Assembly: GCA_024694565.1 (NCBI GenBank)
Contig: JAILJR010000198.1
Span: 1 to 34,511 of the forward strand
Length of the DNA stretch: 34,511 nt
Source of the DNA: Butyrivibrio sp.
GTDB taxonomy: Bacteria > Bacillota > Clostridia > Lachnospirales > Lachnospiraceae
Reading direction: 5' to 3'
Below, in pieces: positions 24,529-34,259 of the stretch; within the stretch, counting starts at the first letter, position 1, and each line of letters begins with the position of its first letter. The notes beneath the pieces are model-generated. The model saw only the letters and a program-made list of their open reading frames with translations. It was not told the origin of the DNA and did no database searches. A program made the position numbers and the translations under genes.

Positions 24529-27468
24529 TTACTGCTTGTTTACAAGCTGTTCTACATTATCAAACAGTTCCCTGCTCTCATCAATCTTTTCAGCAGAACC
24601 TATGACGCATATGCAATTATCAGACATAAACGCGTCTACATATTCAGCAAGCTTTCTGATGGTGTCCTTTGTGGTACCAAGAAGCTCATCTCTGTTTTTC
24701 TGGATATTCTCCATTTTTGCATGGCACAGATATGCCGTAAGTCCATATGAGCCCTTTACATAAGGAGTCTTGGGGGTATCAAGATCGGATATCGCCCCGA
24801 TTATGTATTGCAGTATTGTCCTGTCATCAGCATCAAAGCTTCTAAGATAATCAGCTGCCTTTTCAAATACTTCTATACTGTTCTTTAGATTGGGATCCCT
24901 GTAGGTAACAAAAGCGCTGTCCCCGTTCTTGGCGAAGCTGCTCATGCATCCGTATGCCCCGCCCAGTACCCTGATGTTCTTCCACAGATAATCATATCCC
25001 ATCATGACCTTAAGAACCCGTAATGCACCATTATAGCTGTGGCCGTCCTTTACGAAATTACCGGCCCTGCATACATACTGAACCTGTCCGGCTGTCCTGA
25101 AGGCTTCGTTTTTCCTTGAAGGAACAAGCAAAAGTGCCCCCTTCTTTACCTCATCGGTATATAGAGCTGATGTAAACTCCTTCACCTCATCCTCAATTCC
25201 GATATACTCCTTCTCTGAAGACGTCACGTCAACAAGCAGATTTTCAGGCCGGAATATCAGAACGCAAAGCTGCTTAAGCTTTGATACAAGGTCTGATATG
25301 CCTTCATCGGTCTTTATGGTTTTACACAGCTTTTCAAGATGTCTGAAGTACCCGATACCGGTTGTTGAATCTGATATCATTGACGACTGTGATATATAAG
25401 ACATGGCCCGCAGAGCCGCTGCCTGGTGGCCTGCTGAGGAAAGATCTGATGAGAGTCTTGCATACTGCTCACCAAATATCTCGCGGAGCCTCTTGGGATC
25501 ATCAAATATGCTCCTGGTGAGTATCTCCCTGACAAGCTCAAAGGCACAGTGAAGGTTATCGTGAAGAACCTTTACACTGATCTCAAACCTGGTAGTAAAC
25601 TTTGTCACATCATCTGAATCGGTATAGGTACTTATTGAGCCACTTATTCCTCCGGTCTTTATGTTGATCTCATTGTAAAGATCACCGTATTCATAGTTTT
25701 CTGTATTGAGCATTCCAAGCACCTTCTTAAGTGAAGCTGCATACGGAATCAGCTCGGCATCGACATCCTTGAGGTCAAAAACAAAGTTGAGGTAGGATAT
25801 GCCATTTGTAAAGATGTCGTGGAACAGCACATCTGTTTCACCTGCCTTACGAAGCTCATATATAAACTTCTCAGACTCTTTTCTCATATCCGCAAGTGTC
25901 AGAAGCGGGATCTTTGCAAGATCTTCGGCAGAATCAGGGGCATCCTGATACTCCTTCAGCTCCTTCGTCTTTTTAACTATGTTCCTGATCTCTTCTTCTG
26001 AAAGTGAAGCTTTATATTCCTTAAGCTTCCTTTTCAGTTCCGCATCCTTTTTCTCGGTAAGTCCCGTCTCAGGCTTTAGGATCACCAGCGTCCTGTGATT
26101 GTTATCAAGAAGGTATTTCCGGACAAGCTCCTCAAAATAATTGCCCTCTGCCTCCTTCTTGAGCTCGGCAAACGTATCATTTGCCTCTACATTTATCCAT
26201 GGCTTGTAGTCATCATAAAGCCAGCTGTCAAGACACTGCAGACCATACATAAGTCCCTTGGGATATCGTCCGAAATCCGCCTCACGATACTTGAATTCGT
26301 CATAGGAAAGACCGGCAAAAAGAGATTTCTTGTCAATTCCGTTCTTAACCTGATCTTCTAAGACCTGTCTGATCGTGTCTACAAACTCATCCTTTTTGGT
26401 CTCATCTGCATTCTTGGCAATTATTGAAAACAGAGGCTGCCTTATTCCATTATCATATGAACTGTATACATCCTGTCCGATCCCCTTATCAATCAATGCC
26501 TTTTTGATCGGTGCGCCTGGCGCAGAACAAAGTGCATAATCAAGAATGTCAAAGGCAACATACAGCTTTTTGTCCAGTGGTGAGCCAACACTGAAGTTGT
26601 AAGACAAATATGCGTTGTTGATGAGCTCATCATCATGAAGAACAGGATAGCTCTTTATAACCTCCCTTGGCTTGTCAAAAGGCTTCTGAATGCGAATCTG
26701 CGAATCCACATCTATGCGGTCAAATTCAGAGAGGTAGTTTTTATCAATAAAATCCAGCTTCTGTGCCATATCGATATTGCCGTAAAGATAGATATAGCTG
26801 TTTGAGGGATGATAATAATTCCTGTGGAAATCCAGATACTCTTCATATGTAAGAAGCGGTATAACCTCAGGATCACCGCCCGACTCAATTCCATACGTGG
26901 TATCAGGATAAAGAGAGTTCTGTATCTCTCTTGAGAGCACGTCATCAGCAGATGAAAAGGCTCCCTTCATCTCGTTGTAGACAACACCATTGATGGTAAT
27001 ATCAGACTCTTCATTCTCCATCTCATAGTGCCAGCCCTCCTGAGCAAATATCTTGTCAGTCTTGTAAATATTCGGATAAAAGACTGCATCAAGGTATACG
27101 TGCATCAGATTTTGAAAATCCACATCATTGCAGCTTGCCACAGGATAAACGGTCTTATCGGGATAAGTCATTGCATTAAGGAATGTATTCAGTGACCCCT
27201 TTGCAAGCTCAACAAAAGGATCCTTGACCGGAAATTCCCTTGATCCGCACAGTACAGTATGCTCAATAATGTGAGCAACACCTGTGGAATTCCTTGGCGG
27301 TGTCCGAAAACCTATGGCAAATACCTTATTCTCATCATCATTTGACAAAAGAGCTATTCTTGCTCCTGTCTTTTTATGCCTCATCAGATAGCTTTCTGAA
27401 TTCAGATCTTCTATTCTTCTCTTCTCAATAATTTCATACGAGGATAATTCTTCCAGTCTCATCCGCAT
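24529..27468 (-). CDS. M16C zinc metallopeptidase (presequence protease-like)
   Basis: 979 residues, full length for the PreP/falcilysin branch of insulinases. The inverted zinc motif HIIEH (His66, Glu69, His70) is followed by the downstream ligand Glu166 in VVYNEMKGAF. LCGSREFPVKDPF and LNTFLNAMTYPDKTVYPV are typical of M16C. The second, catalytically inactive half follows after a long helical linker near residue 500-530. Members degrade unstructured peptides in an enclosed chamber. There is no signal peptide, so it is probably cytoplasmic. AAGGAG precedes two in-frame ATGs (27468 and 27462) with spacers of 4 and 10 bases. Confidence 0.94.
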   Translation of the reverse strand: MRMRLEELSSYEIIEKRRIEDLNSESYLMRHKKTGARIALLSNDDENKVFAIGFRTPPRNSTGVAHIIEHTVLCGSREFPVKDPFVELAKGSLNTFLNAMTYPDKTVYPVASCNDVDFQNLMHVYLDAVFYPNIYKTDKIFAQEGWHYEMENEESDITINGVVYNEMKGAFSSADDVLSREIQNSLYPDTTYGIESGGDPEVIPLLTYEEYLDFHRNYYHPSNSYIYLYGNIDMAQKLDFIDKNYLSEFDRIDVDSQIRIQKPFDKPREVIKSYPVLHDDELINNAYLSYNFSVGSPLDKKLYVAFDILDYALCSAPGAPIKKALIDKGIGQDVYSSYDNGIRQPLFSIIAKNADETKKDEFVDTIRQVLEDQVKNGIDKKSLFAGLSYDEFKYREADFGRYPKGLMYGLQCLDSWLYDDYKPWINVEANDTFAELKKEAEGNYFEELVRKYLLDNNHRTLVILKPETGLTEKKDAELKRKLKEYKASLSEEEIRNIVKKTKELKEYQDAPDSAEDLAKIPLLTLADMRKESEKFIYELRKAGETDVLFHDIFTNGISYLNFVFDLKDVDAELIPYAASLKKVLGMLNTENYEYGDLYNEINIKTGGISGSISTYTDSDDVTKFTTRFEISVKVLHDNLHCAFELVREILTRSIFDDPKRLREIFGEQYARLSSDLSSAGHQAAALRAMSYISQSSMISDSTTGIGYFRHLEKLCKTIKTDEGISDLVSKLKQLCVLIFRPENLLVDVTSSEKEYIGIEDEVKEFTSALYTDEVKKGALLLVPSRKNEAFRTAGQVQYVCRAGNFVKDGHSYNGALRVLKVMMGYDYLWKNIRVLGGAYGCMSSFAKNGDSAFVTYRDPNLKNSIEVFEKAADYLRSFDADDRTILQYIIGAISDLDTPKTPYVKGSYGLTAYLCHAKMENIQKNRDELLGTTKDTIRKLAEYVDAFMSDNCICVIGSAEKIDESRELFDNVEQLVNKQ

Positions 27469-27482
27469 CCTGCTCCTTATTC

Positions 27483-29567
27483 TTATATATCGAAATCATC
27501 TCCCGGGTTGAGCGGGAAATCAAAATCTACTCCGTTCCTCTTCTTCCTGGGAGCTGTACCTGTCACCTTAAGCTTCTGGCCGCTTCCATCGGCGCCTGCA
27601 ATTTTCTTAAGCTGAGGCAGCTTCATCCTTGGTGTCATATCTGCATCCTCATCATCCTCCGGAAGAACCATTCCCTCAGGAATATAGCGCCGCTTTCCTT
27701 TATCCTGTCTTGTTACCATTTCGGGCACCTTTGACAACTGATCCAGCTGCCTGATGGCTTCCTGCAGATCTCTGGCACTTTCCGCCCTTTCGTCAAGCGA
27801 GATCACATATTCATCCACGGGTTCCGGTTCAGGCATCTGAGTTTCATTATCCCCCGGTGACTGATTGCCTAATGTTGAATACACCGGTACTTTCTGAACC
27901 TCAGATACATATTCCATCTTCATTTCAGAAGAAGCTTTTTCTTCCGGGATCTCTTTTTCAGCTCTGTACCCGAATGCTTCATTTTGCGAATTGTCAGTAT
28001 CTGAAGGCTCCTGCGGTGCTTTTCCGGAGTCATCCTCATGCAATGCCCCCTCTGATAATTGCCCGCTTCTGCCCGTTGTCTCAGCTCCCGCTTCATTTAC
28101 AAAAGCTTTTCCGGATGCTTCGTCTACAGAGTCTTCCGGTGAAGAGCCTTGCTCTTCTTCGCCATGAGAATCCTCACCTGATGGCTCTTTTTCATTTGTC
28201 TCTTTATCATCCGGCTCTTGTGAATCATCATCCAGGTCCTCATAGAACTCTTCCTCTTCCTCTTCTTCATCGTCTTCGGTATTGTTCTCGAGGCCATCGC
28301 TGTCAACCGTAAGTTCCGGCCGGACATCTTCGGTTTCATCTGCTCTGAGGGTTATTAAAGAGGCGACACAGGCAAGAATAAAGCTGTAATATATTGTCAC
28401 TATTACCTGTGAATTCATTATTGTAGGTCCCATGAACGGAACCGTGGCAAATACAAGCAGCATAGATAAAAGCCAGGGTGATATCTTTTCTATATTCCTG
28501 TTTTTCCAATAGCCTGCGATAACGCCTGACATACCGATAACTGTAAGTAAATACAGTATCTTGTAATCAGTGTAGGTCCAGAAAGTGCTGAAGGTATTTG
28601 TATTGTAAAAAAAGTACTCTATCCAGTGCTGCAGTCTTGCACCTAGCATATGCGCTCCAGCTTCCTGGGATAACAGCAAAAGAAAAGTTAGTGCACCGGA
28701 CAGGATTATGAATAAGAGCCTTTTCAGTCCACTCTTTATATCAGACCCACATACCACCAGACTTGCCAGAAGAAAGGGTATTATAAGGATGAACGTTCCG
28801 GCATCAACATAGGTCATAAAGCCTATAACAACGCCAACAAGCACAAAACCAATTATCCAATAGCGTGACGTGTATACATTTCTGCCAATACCCTTAAGCA
28901 GCAGTGCAACAATGAACAGTTCTATTCCGAACATCGCAATGAAAAGAGAGTCCGTACTTAGTTCAAGTCCCGAGAAGGCATTTGTGAATACAGGCATAAA
29001 TGAAGCATATGCCACAAAAATAAACGCAGCAGCCCTGCCCAAAAGCATTCTTACCGTCATGGTGCCAAGAATGATAAAAACCGTAAAGCAGACAATCTGA
29101 AAAAAGAATGGAACCGAAATCAGATTTCCGGTAAAATACAAAACCGGCCGAAGGAGTCCCGAATAAACAATGGACAAAAGATCAAATTCATACGCAGGAG
29201 GCACTCCCACCATTGCATTTTCATAAAGACTGTAATTGCCTGTTATGTCTGAACTGGTAATAGAAAGGATCTCAATCCTGTAGATGATCCCTCCCACTAT
29301 GACGATAAACAGCAATACCGAATATATTATCCTGAATGATCCTGTTTCATATACATTCGGATCAAAAGAATCGCAAAGCTTTCCCAGACTATTAGTAATA
29401 ACAGACATGGCAAGAACGCTGAGAACGGTCAGAATTACAGAATACGCAAGGCGGTTTTCCTGCGGAAACAGTCCGGAAAAGAAACTATAGCTTCCCACCA
29501 TGAGAATATTGAACAACAAAAATATAACCCATACGCCTGTTGCCGGCCATGTTCGCTTTAGTTTCAT
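27483..29567 (-). CDS. Large polytopic membrane protein with acidic C-terminal tail
   Basis: 694 residues; not assigned to a family. Residues 1 to about 407 are hydrophobic with roughly 10-12 membrane helices, beginning after MKLKRTWPATG. The pattern of long loops and helices resembles GT-C-type glycosyltransferases or other polyprenyl-linked sugar enzymes, but I see no definite catalytic motif. Residues about 408-694 are a soluble, low-complexity tail: an acidic run near 422-452 (EDDEEEEEEEF), then Glu/Ser/Asp-rich sequence, then a basic-rich end (KKIAGADGSG ... RKKRNGVDFDFPLNPGDDF). Start follows a GGGGG box. It is probably cotranscribed with the M16 protease, 14 bases downstream. Confidence 0.8.
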   Translation of the reverse strand: MKLKRTWPATGVWVIFLLFNILMVGSYSFFSGLFPQENRLAYSVILTVLSVLAMSVITNSLGKLCDSFDPNVYETGSFRIIYSVLLFIVIVGGIIYRIEILSITSSDITGNYSLYENAMVGVPPAYEFDLLSIVYSGLLRPVLYFTGNLISVPFFFQIVCFTVFIILGTMTVRMLLGRAAAFIFVAYASFMPVFTNAFSGLELSTDSLFIAMFGIELFIVALLLKGIGRNVYTSRYWIIGFVLVGVVIGFMTYVDAGTFILIIPFLLASLVVCGSDIKSGLKRLLFIILSGALTFLLLLSQEAGAHMLGARLQHWIEYFFYNTNTFSTFWTYTDYKILYLLTVIGMSGVIAGYWKNRNIEKISPWLLSMLLVFATVPFMGPTIMNSQVIVTIYYSFILACVASLITLRADETEDVRPELTVDSDGLENNTEDDEEEEEEEFYEDLDDDSQEPDDKETNEKEPSGEDSHGEEEQGSSPEDSVDEASGKAFVNEAGAETTGRSGQLSEGALHEDDSGKAPQEPSDTDNSQNEAFGYRAEKEIPEEKASSEMKMEYVSEVQKVPVYSTLGNQSPGDNETQMPEPEPVDEYVISLDERAESARDLQEAIRQLDQLSKVPEMVTRQDKGKRRYIPEGMVLPEDDEDADMTPRMKLPQLKKIAGADGSGQKLKVTGTAPRKKRNGVDFDFPLNPGDDFDI

Positions 29568-29599
29568 TTTCTTAGGACCCCCGTAGTTAAAAAATTATA

Positions 29600-30340
29600 T
29601 TAGTTTTCTTCAGGCTCATCCCAATTGTGATATACCGCCTGAACATCATCATCCTCGTCAAGAAGGTCAAGGATTCTCTGAAGACATTTGACATTCTCAG
29701 GATCTGTTACCTCAACATAATTCTGAGGAATCATTGTAACCTCAGCAGAAGCTGTAGCAATTTTTTGAGCGCTGAGTGCTTCAACTACTGCCTGAAAATT
29801 ATCAGGAGATGTCAGGATCTCGAAGCTGTCTTCCTCCTCGTTAAAATCGTCAGCTCCTGCATCCAGTACAAGCATCATCAGATCATCTGAGGCCATGCTG
29901 CACTCTTCCTTGTCTATTAGAATCTGTCCCTTGTTGTCAAACATATATGACACACAGCCGGGTGTTCCAACATTTCCATTCCCCTTTGAAAATGCTGCCT
30001 TGACGTTTGATGCTGTCCTGTTCTGATTATCTGTGAGAGCTTCAACAATGATTGCCGTGCCTCCGGGGCCATATCCTTCGTAGGTGATGTTCTTGTAATC
30101 AACACCGCCTTCAGCTCCCGATGCCTTCTTGATTCCTCTCTCAATTGTATCATTTGGCATGTTATTTGCCTTGGCTTTGGCTATTACCGTAGCAAGCTTA
30201 AAGTTGTTTGCCGGATCGGGTCCGCCCTCTTTAACAGCAACTGCAAGCTCTCTTCCGATAATGGTAAAGATCTTCCCCTTAGCCGCATCATTCTTTTCCT
30301 TTTTGTGTTTGATGTTTGCAAATTTTGAATGTCCTGACAT
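29600..30340 (-). CDS. YebC/PmpR-family regulatory protein
   Basis: 246 residues, standard for the family. N terminus MSGHSKFANIKHKKEKNDAAKGKIFTIIGREL is the family hallmark, followed by KANNMPNDTIERGIKKASG, ITYEGYGPGGTAIIVEALTDNQNRTASNVKAAFSKGNGNVGTPGCVSYMF and the C-terminal MIPQNYVEV. YebC proteins were described as transcription regulators; more recent work assigns some a role in translation of proline-rich stretches. A GAAAGGA box precedes the ATG. Confidence 0.95.
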   Translation of the reverse strand: MSGHSKFANIKHKKEKNDAAKGKIFTIIGRELAVAVKEGGPDPANNFKLATVIAKAKANNMPNDTIERGIKKASGAEGGVDYKNITYEGYGPGGTAIIVEALTDNQNRTASNVKAAFSKGNGNVGTPGCVSYMFDNKGQILIDKEECSMASDDLMMLVLDAGADDFNEEEDSFEILTSPDNFQAVVEALSAQKIATASAEVTMIPQNYVEVTDPENVKCLQRILDLLDEDDDVQAVYHNWDEPEEN

Positions 30341-30362
30341 AAAAACTTCCTTTCACACTAAT

Positions 30363-31718
30363 CTATTTTGCTACTTCAACTTCATCTTCCGCTTCCTCCT
30401 TGGGATGCAGCTTTGTGATAAGTACACTTGCCACCATATGATTCGAAACGGAAAGAATCTTGAAATTATAGCCATCTACAGTTACATCGAAGTTCTCATC
30501 CTGCTCCGGTATTCTGTCGAGCTTGGATATAATATAACCGTTCAGGGTTTCAAACTCCGTCTCCTCAAAGGAGATCTTAAAACGTTTTTCCAGCACCTCA
30601 ATAGGAGTTTTCCCATCTGCTGTGTACTGCCCCGCTGTTTTTGTGGGCTTGATAAAGTTTTCATCCTCGTCGTACTCATCCATGATATTGCCGACGATCT
30701 CTTCCAATATGTCCTCCATTGACACAAGACCTGCTGTCTGGCCATACTCATCTATTACAATAACCATCTGGGTCTTTGATGACTGCATGCTGTGGAACAG
30801 TGAGTCAATATTCCTTGTCTCAGGAACAAACTTTGGCTGCCTTAAAAGTCCTTTTATCTTTTTGATAGGCAGCTCCTTGTCTGTTTCCTCCGAAAGCTTT
30901 TTCATCGCATCGCGAATATGCATTATTCCGATGATATGGTCTATGTCTTCAAGATATACCGGGAACCTGCTGTTGTTGGTAGCCAGCATAAATTCCACTG
31001 CCTCATTCAGACTCACATTTGCATCTATCGCGACCATTGCATTCCTGTTTGTCATGATATCCTGGGCTTCCTTGTCAGAAAACTCAAAGATATTTGAGAT
31101 CATATCTGCCTCAGATTCCTGAATAACGCCCTGTTCCTGACCTTCAGAGACCATGGACTTGATCTCCTCCTCAGTGACATCCGAAGGATTGTCGTCTCCC
31201 CGAATACCGAATATATATAGAAGCCCACGTTCAAGCCCCCGGGTTACCATCACAAAAGGGTATAATATGTTCTTTAAAAAACTCGCCGGATAATAGCAGG
31301 CATACAGCCACTTCTTTGATGATCTTGCAGCCAGTCTTGAGGGAATCATGATTCCAAAGCACAGGACAAGGATTGCAATAATCAGACCTGTCAGAGCTGT
31401 TGCCAACGTGGCTGTTACAGTTCCTTCAGCTATTTTGAAAAGCCTCGTAAAATACGAACCGATACTCAAAGCTACAAAGCCGCCAAGAATCATGTTCACA
31501 ATAACTGAAAACAACTGCATTGATTCTATATGAACAGATTGGTCATCCAGAAGCTTTATCAGCGTGTTGCTGACAGCATCTCCTCTCTCTGCGCTTTTTT
31601 TCTCAATCTCTTCCTTGCTCGCATGCTCAAGAGAAGCACTGAAGCCGTACATAATTATATTCATAACGAGAATAACAAAAAAAGCGAAAATACTGACTGA
31701 AGGCAAGCCTTCGTCCAT
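30363..31718 (-). CDS. CNNM/CorC (hemolysin-like) membrane transporter-type protein
   Basis: 451 residues from the ATG at 31718, which has GGAGG with an 8-base spacer; the upstream in-frame ATGs at 31751 and 31733 lack this. Domains in order: CNNM transmembrane region (about 10-150, three to four helices), paired CBS domains (DIMTNRNAMVAIDANVSLNEAVEFM ... VVIDEYGQTAGLVSMEDILEEIVG), and a CorC/HlyC domain (ETEFETLNGYIISKLDRIPEQDENFDV). The family handles Mg2+ or Co2+ efflux or cation homeostasis. It appears to be the first gene of a long minus-strand run. Confidence 0.93.
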   Translation of the reverse strand: MDEGLPSVSIFAFFVILVMNIIMYGFSASLEHASKEEIEKKSAERGDAVSNTLIKLLDDQSVHIESMQLFSVIVNMILGGFVALSIGSYFTRLFKIAEGTVTATLATALTGLIIAILVLCFGIMIPSRLAARSSKKWLYACYYPASFLKNILYPFVMVTRGLERGLLYIFGIRGDDNPSDVTEEEIKSMVSEGQEQGVIQESEADMISNIFEFSDKEAQDIMTNRNAMVAIDANVSLNEAVEFMLATNNSRFPVYLEDIDHIIGIMHIRDAMKKLSEETDKELPIKKIKGLLRQPKFVPETRNIDSLFHSMQSSKTQMVIVIDEYGQTAGLVSMEDILEEIVGNIMDEYDEDENFIKPTKTAGQYTADGKTPIEVLEKRFKISFEETEFETLNGYIISKLDRIPEQDENFDVTVDGYNFKILSVSNHMVASVLITKLHPKEEAEDEVEVAK

Positions 31719-31863
31719 AATATCATCCTCCATGAATGATTCTGTGAACAATACTTACGTTTTTCAAAAAACAGTCCACAGTTTAAAAATTCATTTGACA
31801 CTAAAATAAAATGCAATGTCAAAAGAACACAAAATATCAAGATACACTATACCACATTTTGAC

Positions 31864-31892
31864 TTGAGGTACTACTTTTTTTCATATAAAAT
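31864..31892 (+). promoter_or_regulatory. Promoter of the J-domain membrane protein gene
   Basis: -35 TTGAGG (31864-31869), 17-base spacer, -10 TAAAAT (31887-31892), about 47 bases before the ATG at 31939, with GAGGAG as ribosome binding site. It lies in the 220-base divergent gap opposite the CNNM gene; I could not find an equally good promoter facing that gene. Confidence 0.65.
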
Positions 31893-31938
31893 GGATAAGT
31901 GCGTTTTATAGAAGTTTTAAAGACAGAGGAGTTTCACA

Positions 31939-33090
31939 ATGATATCATTTCTGACTATGTCAGTTACAGCGATTACCAATGCAATAATATATGTACTGAA
32001 AGCTTTCTTTTCTTTAGTTTTATGGTTCGTAAAATTTCTCTTAAGAGGTATAAAAATCTGCTATTCTTTACTGCCTCTTACCACGCTTGCCTTTGTGGTA
32101 CTTATTTTTGTTGATGTGTTCTTGATCGTCACAAAGCAAAACCCATTCCCGGAAGAAATTATTACTCTAAGAGCCGCAGAACGAAGTACTGCCATGATGG
32201 ATTCGCTTCGGCAGTGGTGGATAATGGAGGTTTATTCCTATAAAGGAAATGCTTCATATTATCTCTTGCTCTTTATTTCAGTCATGATGTTTTTGCCTGT
32301 TATGACTGTTTTTCTGTCCATTTCTGTTTTTCTGACCTTTGGCAGGCTTCTGTTTTTTGCACTTATTGCTGACGGTGCTTTGTATATCATACTCACTTTT
32401 CTCGGAAAGCCTTTTTTTGTGCAGGCTCTTGACCGGTACTACAGGCTCTTCCCGGATGCCGGAATAAAGCATGAAGAAAAAAACTACGCAAGGCTTCTTA
32501 AAATGCGAAACAGAGAGCTTCAAAATGACCTGAGACGGGCTGATTTTTACAGAGATTCAGATTTCTATTCATCGGATGATGAACGGTACAGAGAAAATGA
32601 TTACGTAGAATATGTAGAAGAATATGATGAGGAAGAATTTGATGAGGAATTTGATGAAGCCTATGGTGAAGATGACGAGTTCTATGAGGATTATGAATAT
32701 GAAGAAGACGGATATGATGTAGATAAATATGAAGCTGATGAAGAAGACAATGTTGAAATAAACGCTGATATGTTTGCAAAAAGAAAGGCTCCCGACACAA
32801 CTCACGGCTTTGATCAGAGACAATCTGAGCAGCAATACAAGGATACGTACCGGAAAGAGAAAGACAACTCGCAGTTCGATCAGCAAAATAAAACAGGTTC
32901 AGGCTCTGCACCTAAAGGAAGTTCAGGAAGCTTTGACTTTTTTGCCGGCTGCAGCAGCAGGGAATCCGTAGACAAAAAATACAAATCACTGGTCAAGCTC
33001 TACCATCCTGATAACATGGACGGCGATACCGCCGCCCTTCAGGAGATCAATGTACAGTACGCCAAAGCTAAAAAGCAATTTGAAACTTAA
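31939..33090 (+). CDS. Membrane-anchored J-domain protein
   Basis: 383 residues, the only plus-strand gene. About four N-terminal membrane helices (for example near 13-33, 43-63 and 105-150) precede a long, acidic, Tyr-rich segment (about 195-275, with EYVEEYDEEEFDEEFDEAYG). A charged spacer follows, then a C-terminal J-domain (about 330-383) with helix II KKYKSLVKLYHPDN, including the HPD tripeptide that activates DnaK, and helix III QEINVQYAKAKKQ. It would recruit DnaK to the membrane. GAGGAG precedes the ATG. The stop codon overlaps that of alr on the other strand. Clients are unknown. Confidence 0.85.
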   Translation: MISFLTMSVTAITNAIIYVLKAFFSLVLWFVKFLLRGIKICYSLLPLTTLAFVVLIFVDVFLIVTKQNPFPEEIITLRAAERSTAMMDSLRQWWIMEVYSYKGNASYYLLLFISVMMFLPVMTVFLSISVFLTFGRLLFFALIADGALYIILTFLGKPFFVQALDRYYRLFPDAGIKHEEKNYARLLKMRNRELQNDLRRADFYRDSDFYSSDDERYRENDYVEYVEEYDEEEFDEEFDEAYGEDDEFYEDYEYEEDGYDVDKYEADEEDNVEINADMFAKRKAPDTTHGFDQRQSEQQYKDTYRKEKDNSQFDQQNKTGSGSAPKGSSGSFDFFAGCSSRESVDKKYKSLVKLYHPDNMDGDTAALQEINVQYAKAKKQFET

Positions 33091-34253
33091 GTATAACAAC
33101 GTGGTACTCTTTTACTGATGTCACAGGTAAGCTCATAGTTAAAGCGGCCGCTTAATTCACCGAGAAATTCCGCGGTAATCTCTTCGCCCGAGGACGAGTC
33201 CTTTCCAAGAAGAATGACGCTGTCCCCTTCCTTGACATCAGGGATATCAGTTACATCCACCATGAACTGGTCCATGCAGACTCTTCCAAGAATTTTTGCT
33301 CTTCTTCCATGAATTAATACATAGCCTTTGTTGGAAAGACTTCTTGGATATCCGTCACCGTAGCCGACAGGTATCGTCGCTACCTTTGTAGGCTCTTTTG
33401 TCACAAAGGTTCCGCCATAGCTTACGGGTGTCCCTTCGGGAACAGTCTTGAGCATGACGATGTGACTTATCAGCTCCATCGCAGGCTTTAAATCTATTAT
33501 ATCCTTTGGAACTTCATCGGATGGCCACATTCCATACATCGTGACACCGGCCCTCACCATGTCCATGGAGGACTCAGGAATTGCAATGATGCTTGCGCTG
33601 TTCGCGCAGTGCTTTATTGCAATATGTAAGCCCGTGTTTTCCTCCAGCTTATCAAGAAAGCACTTAAAGATTTCCTCCCTCTGTCTTGCATTGGTCAGAT
33701 CACTCTCGTCAGCTCTTGCAAAATGAGTAAATGCCCCCTCTACAGAGATTCCCTCCATACCGGTTAATGCCTTTACAAAATCAATTCCTGCTTCATCAGG
33801 AGTTATTCCGATCCTGCTCATTCCTGTGTCGACTGCAATATGAACCGGTGCTGAACCTGTAAGCTCTCCTTTTTCTATGAGCCTTCTTGCACAGGCATCC
33901 AGCTCTTTTGCCATATCAAGACGAAATACCGCCGGTCTTATTCCCTCTTTAAGCATTCTCTCATATGCATAAGGAAATGTGTAGCCAAGAATGAGGATGG
34001 GCTTTTTAATACCGGCATCCCTGAGTTCGAAGGCTTCTTCAGCCGTTGCCGTCGCATATCCCCAGATATAATCAAGCTTCTCCAGCTCATGTCCGATATC
34101 CACTGCCCCATGCCCATAGGCATCGGTTTTTATAACAGCCATGATCTTAGCCCCCGCAGGAATATTCTTTCTCATAGCCTCAAGATTGTATTTTATGGCA
34201 TCCAGATTGATCCTCGCCACCACTCTGGAAAACCTGTTATTCGCATTATCCAT
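33087..34253 (-). CDS. alr: Alanine racemase
   Basis: 388 residues. The PLP lysine is Lys42 in AVIKTDAYGHGA; the catalytic tyrosine of the partner subunit is in AGVTMYGMWPS. MSRIGITPDE, FTHFARADESD and VATIPVGYGDGYPRSLSNKGYVLI are characteristic, with GRVCMDQFMVDVTDI in the C-terminal beta domain. It converts L- to D-alanine for peptidoglycan. The ATG at 34253 is preceded by AGGGGGAAG, which lies inside the left arm of the foldback repeat. The gene is convergent with the J-domain gene; their stop codons overlap in CTTAAG. Confidence 0.96.
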   Translation of the reverse strand: MDNANNRFSRVVARINLDAIKYNLEAMRKNIPAGAKIMAVIKTDAYGHGAVDIGHELEKLDYIWGYATATAEEAFELRDAGIKKPILILGYTFPYAYERMLKEGIRPAVFRLDMAKELDACARRLIEKGELTGSAPVHIAVDTGMSRIGITPDEAGIDFVKALTGMEGISVEGAFTHFARADESDLTNARQREEIFKCFLDKLEENTGLHIAIKHCANSASIIAIPESSMDMVRAGVTMYGMWPSDEVPKDIIDLKPAMELISHIVMLKTVPEGTPVSYGGTFVTKEPTKVATIPVGYGDGYPRSLSNKGYVLIHGRRAKILGRVCMDQFMVDVTDIPDVKEGDSVILLGKDSSSGEEITAEFLGELSGRFNYELTCDISKRVPRCYT

Positions 34254-34259
34254 TTTCTA

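Noticed and set aside
24509-24537. AGCAGT/ACTGCT hairpin over the M16 gene stop codon as terminator
   Set aside because: It is followed by purine-rich sequence rather than T, and the next gene is close behind.
28124-28339. Basic open frame opposite and alongside the acidic tail region
   Set aside because: Frame shadow of the Glu/Asp-rich segment of the 27483-29567 gene; composition follows directly from the acidic codons.
31795-31822. TTGACA ... TGTCAA pair as back-to-back -35 boxes
   Set aside because: Neither direction has a -10 at suitable spacing; it remains a 7-bp inverted repeat of unknown meaning.
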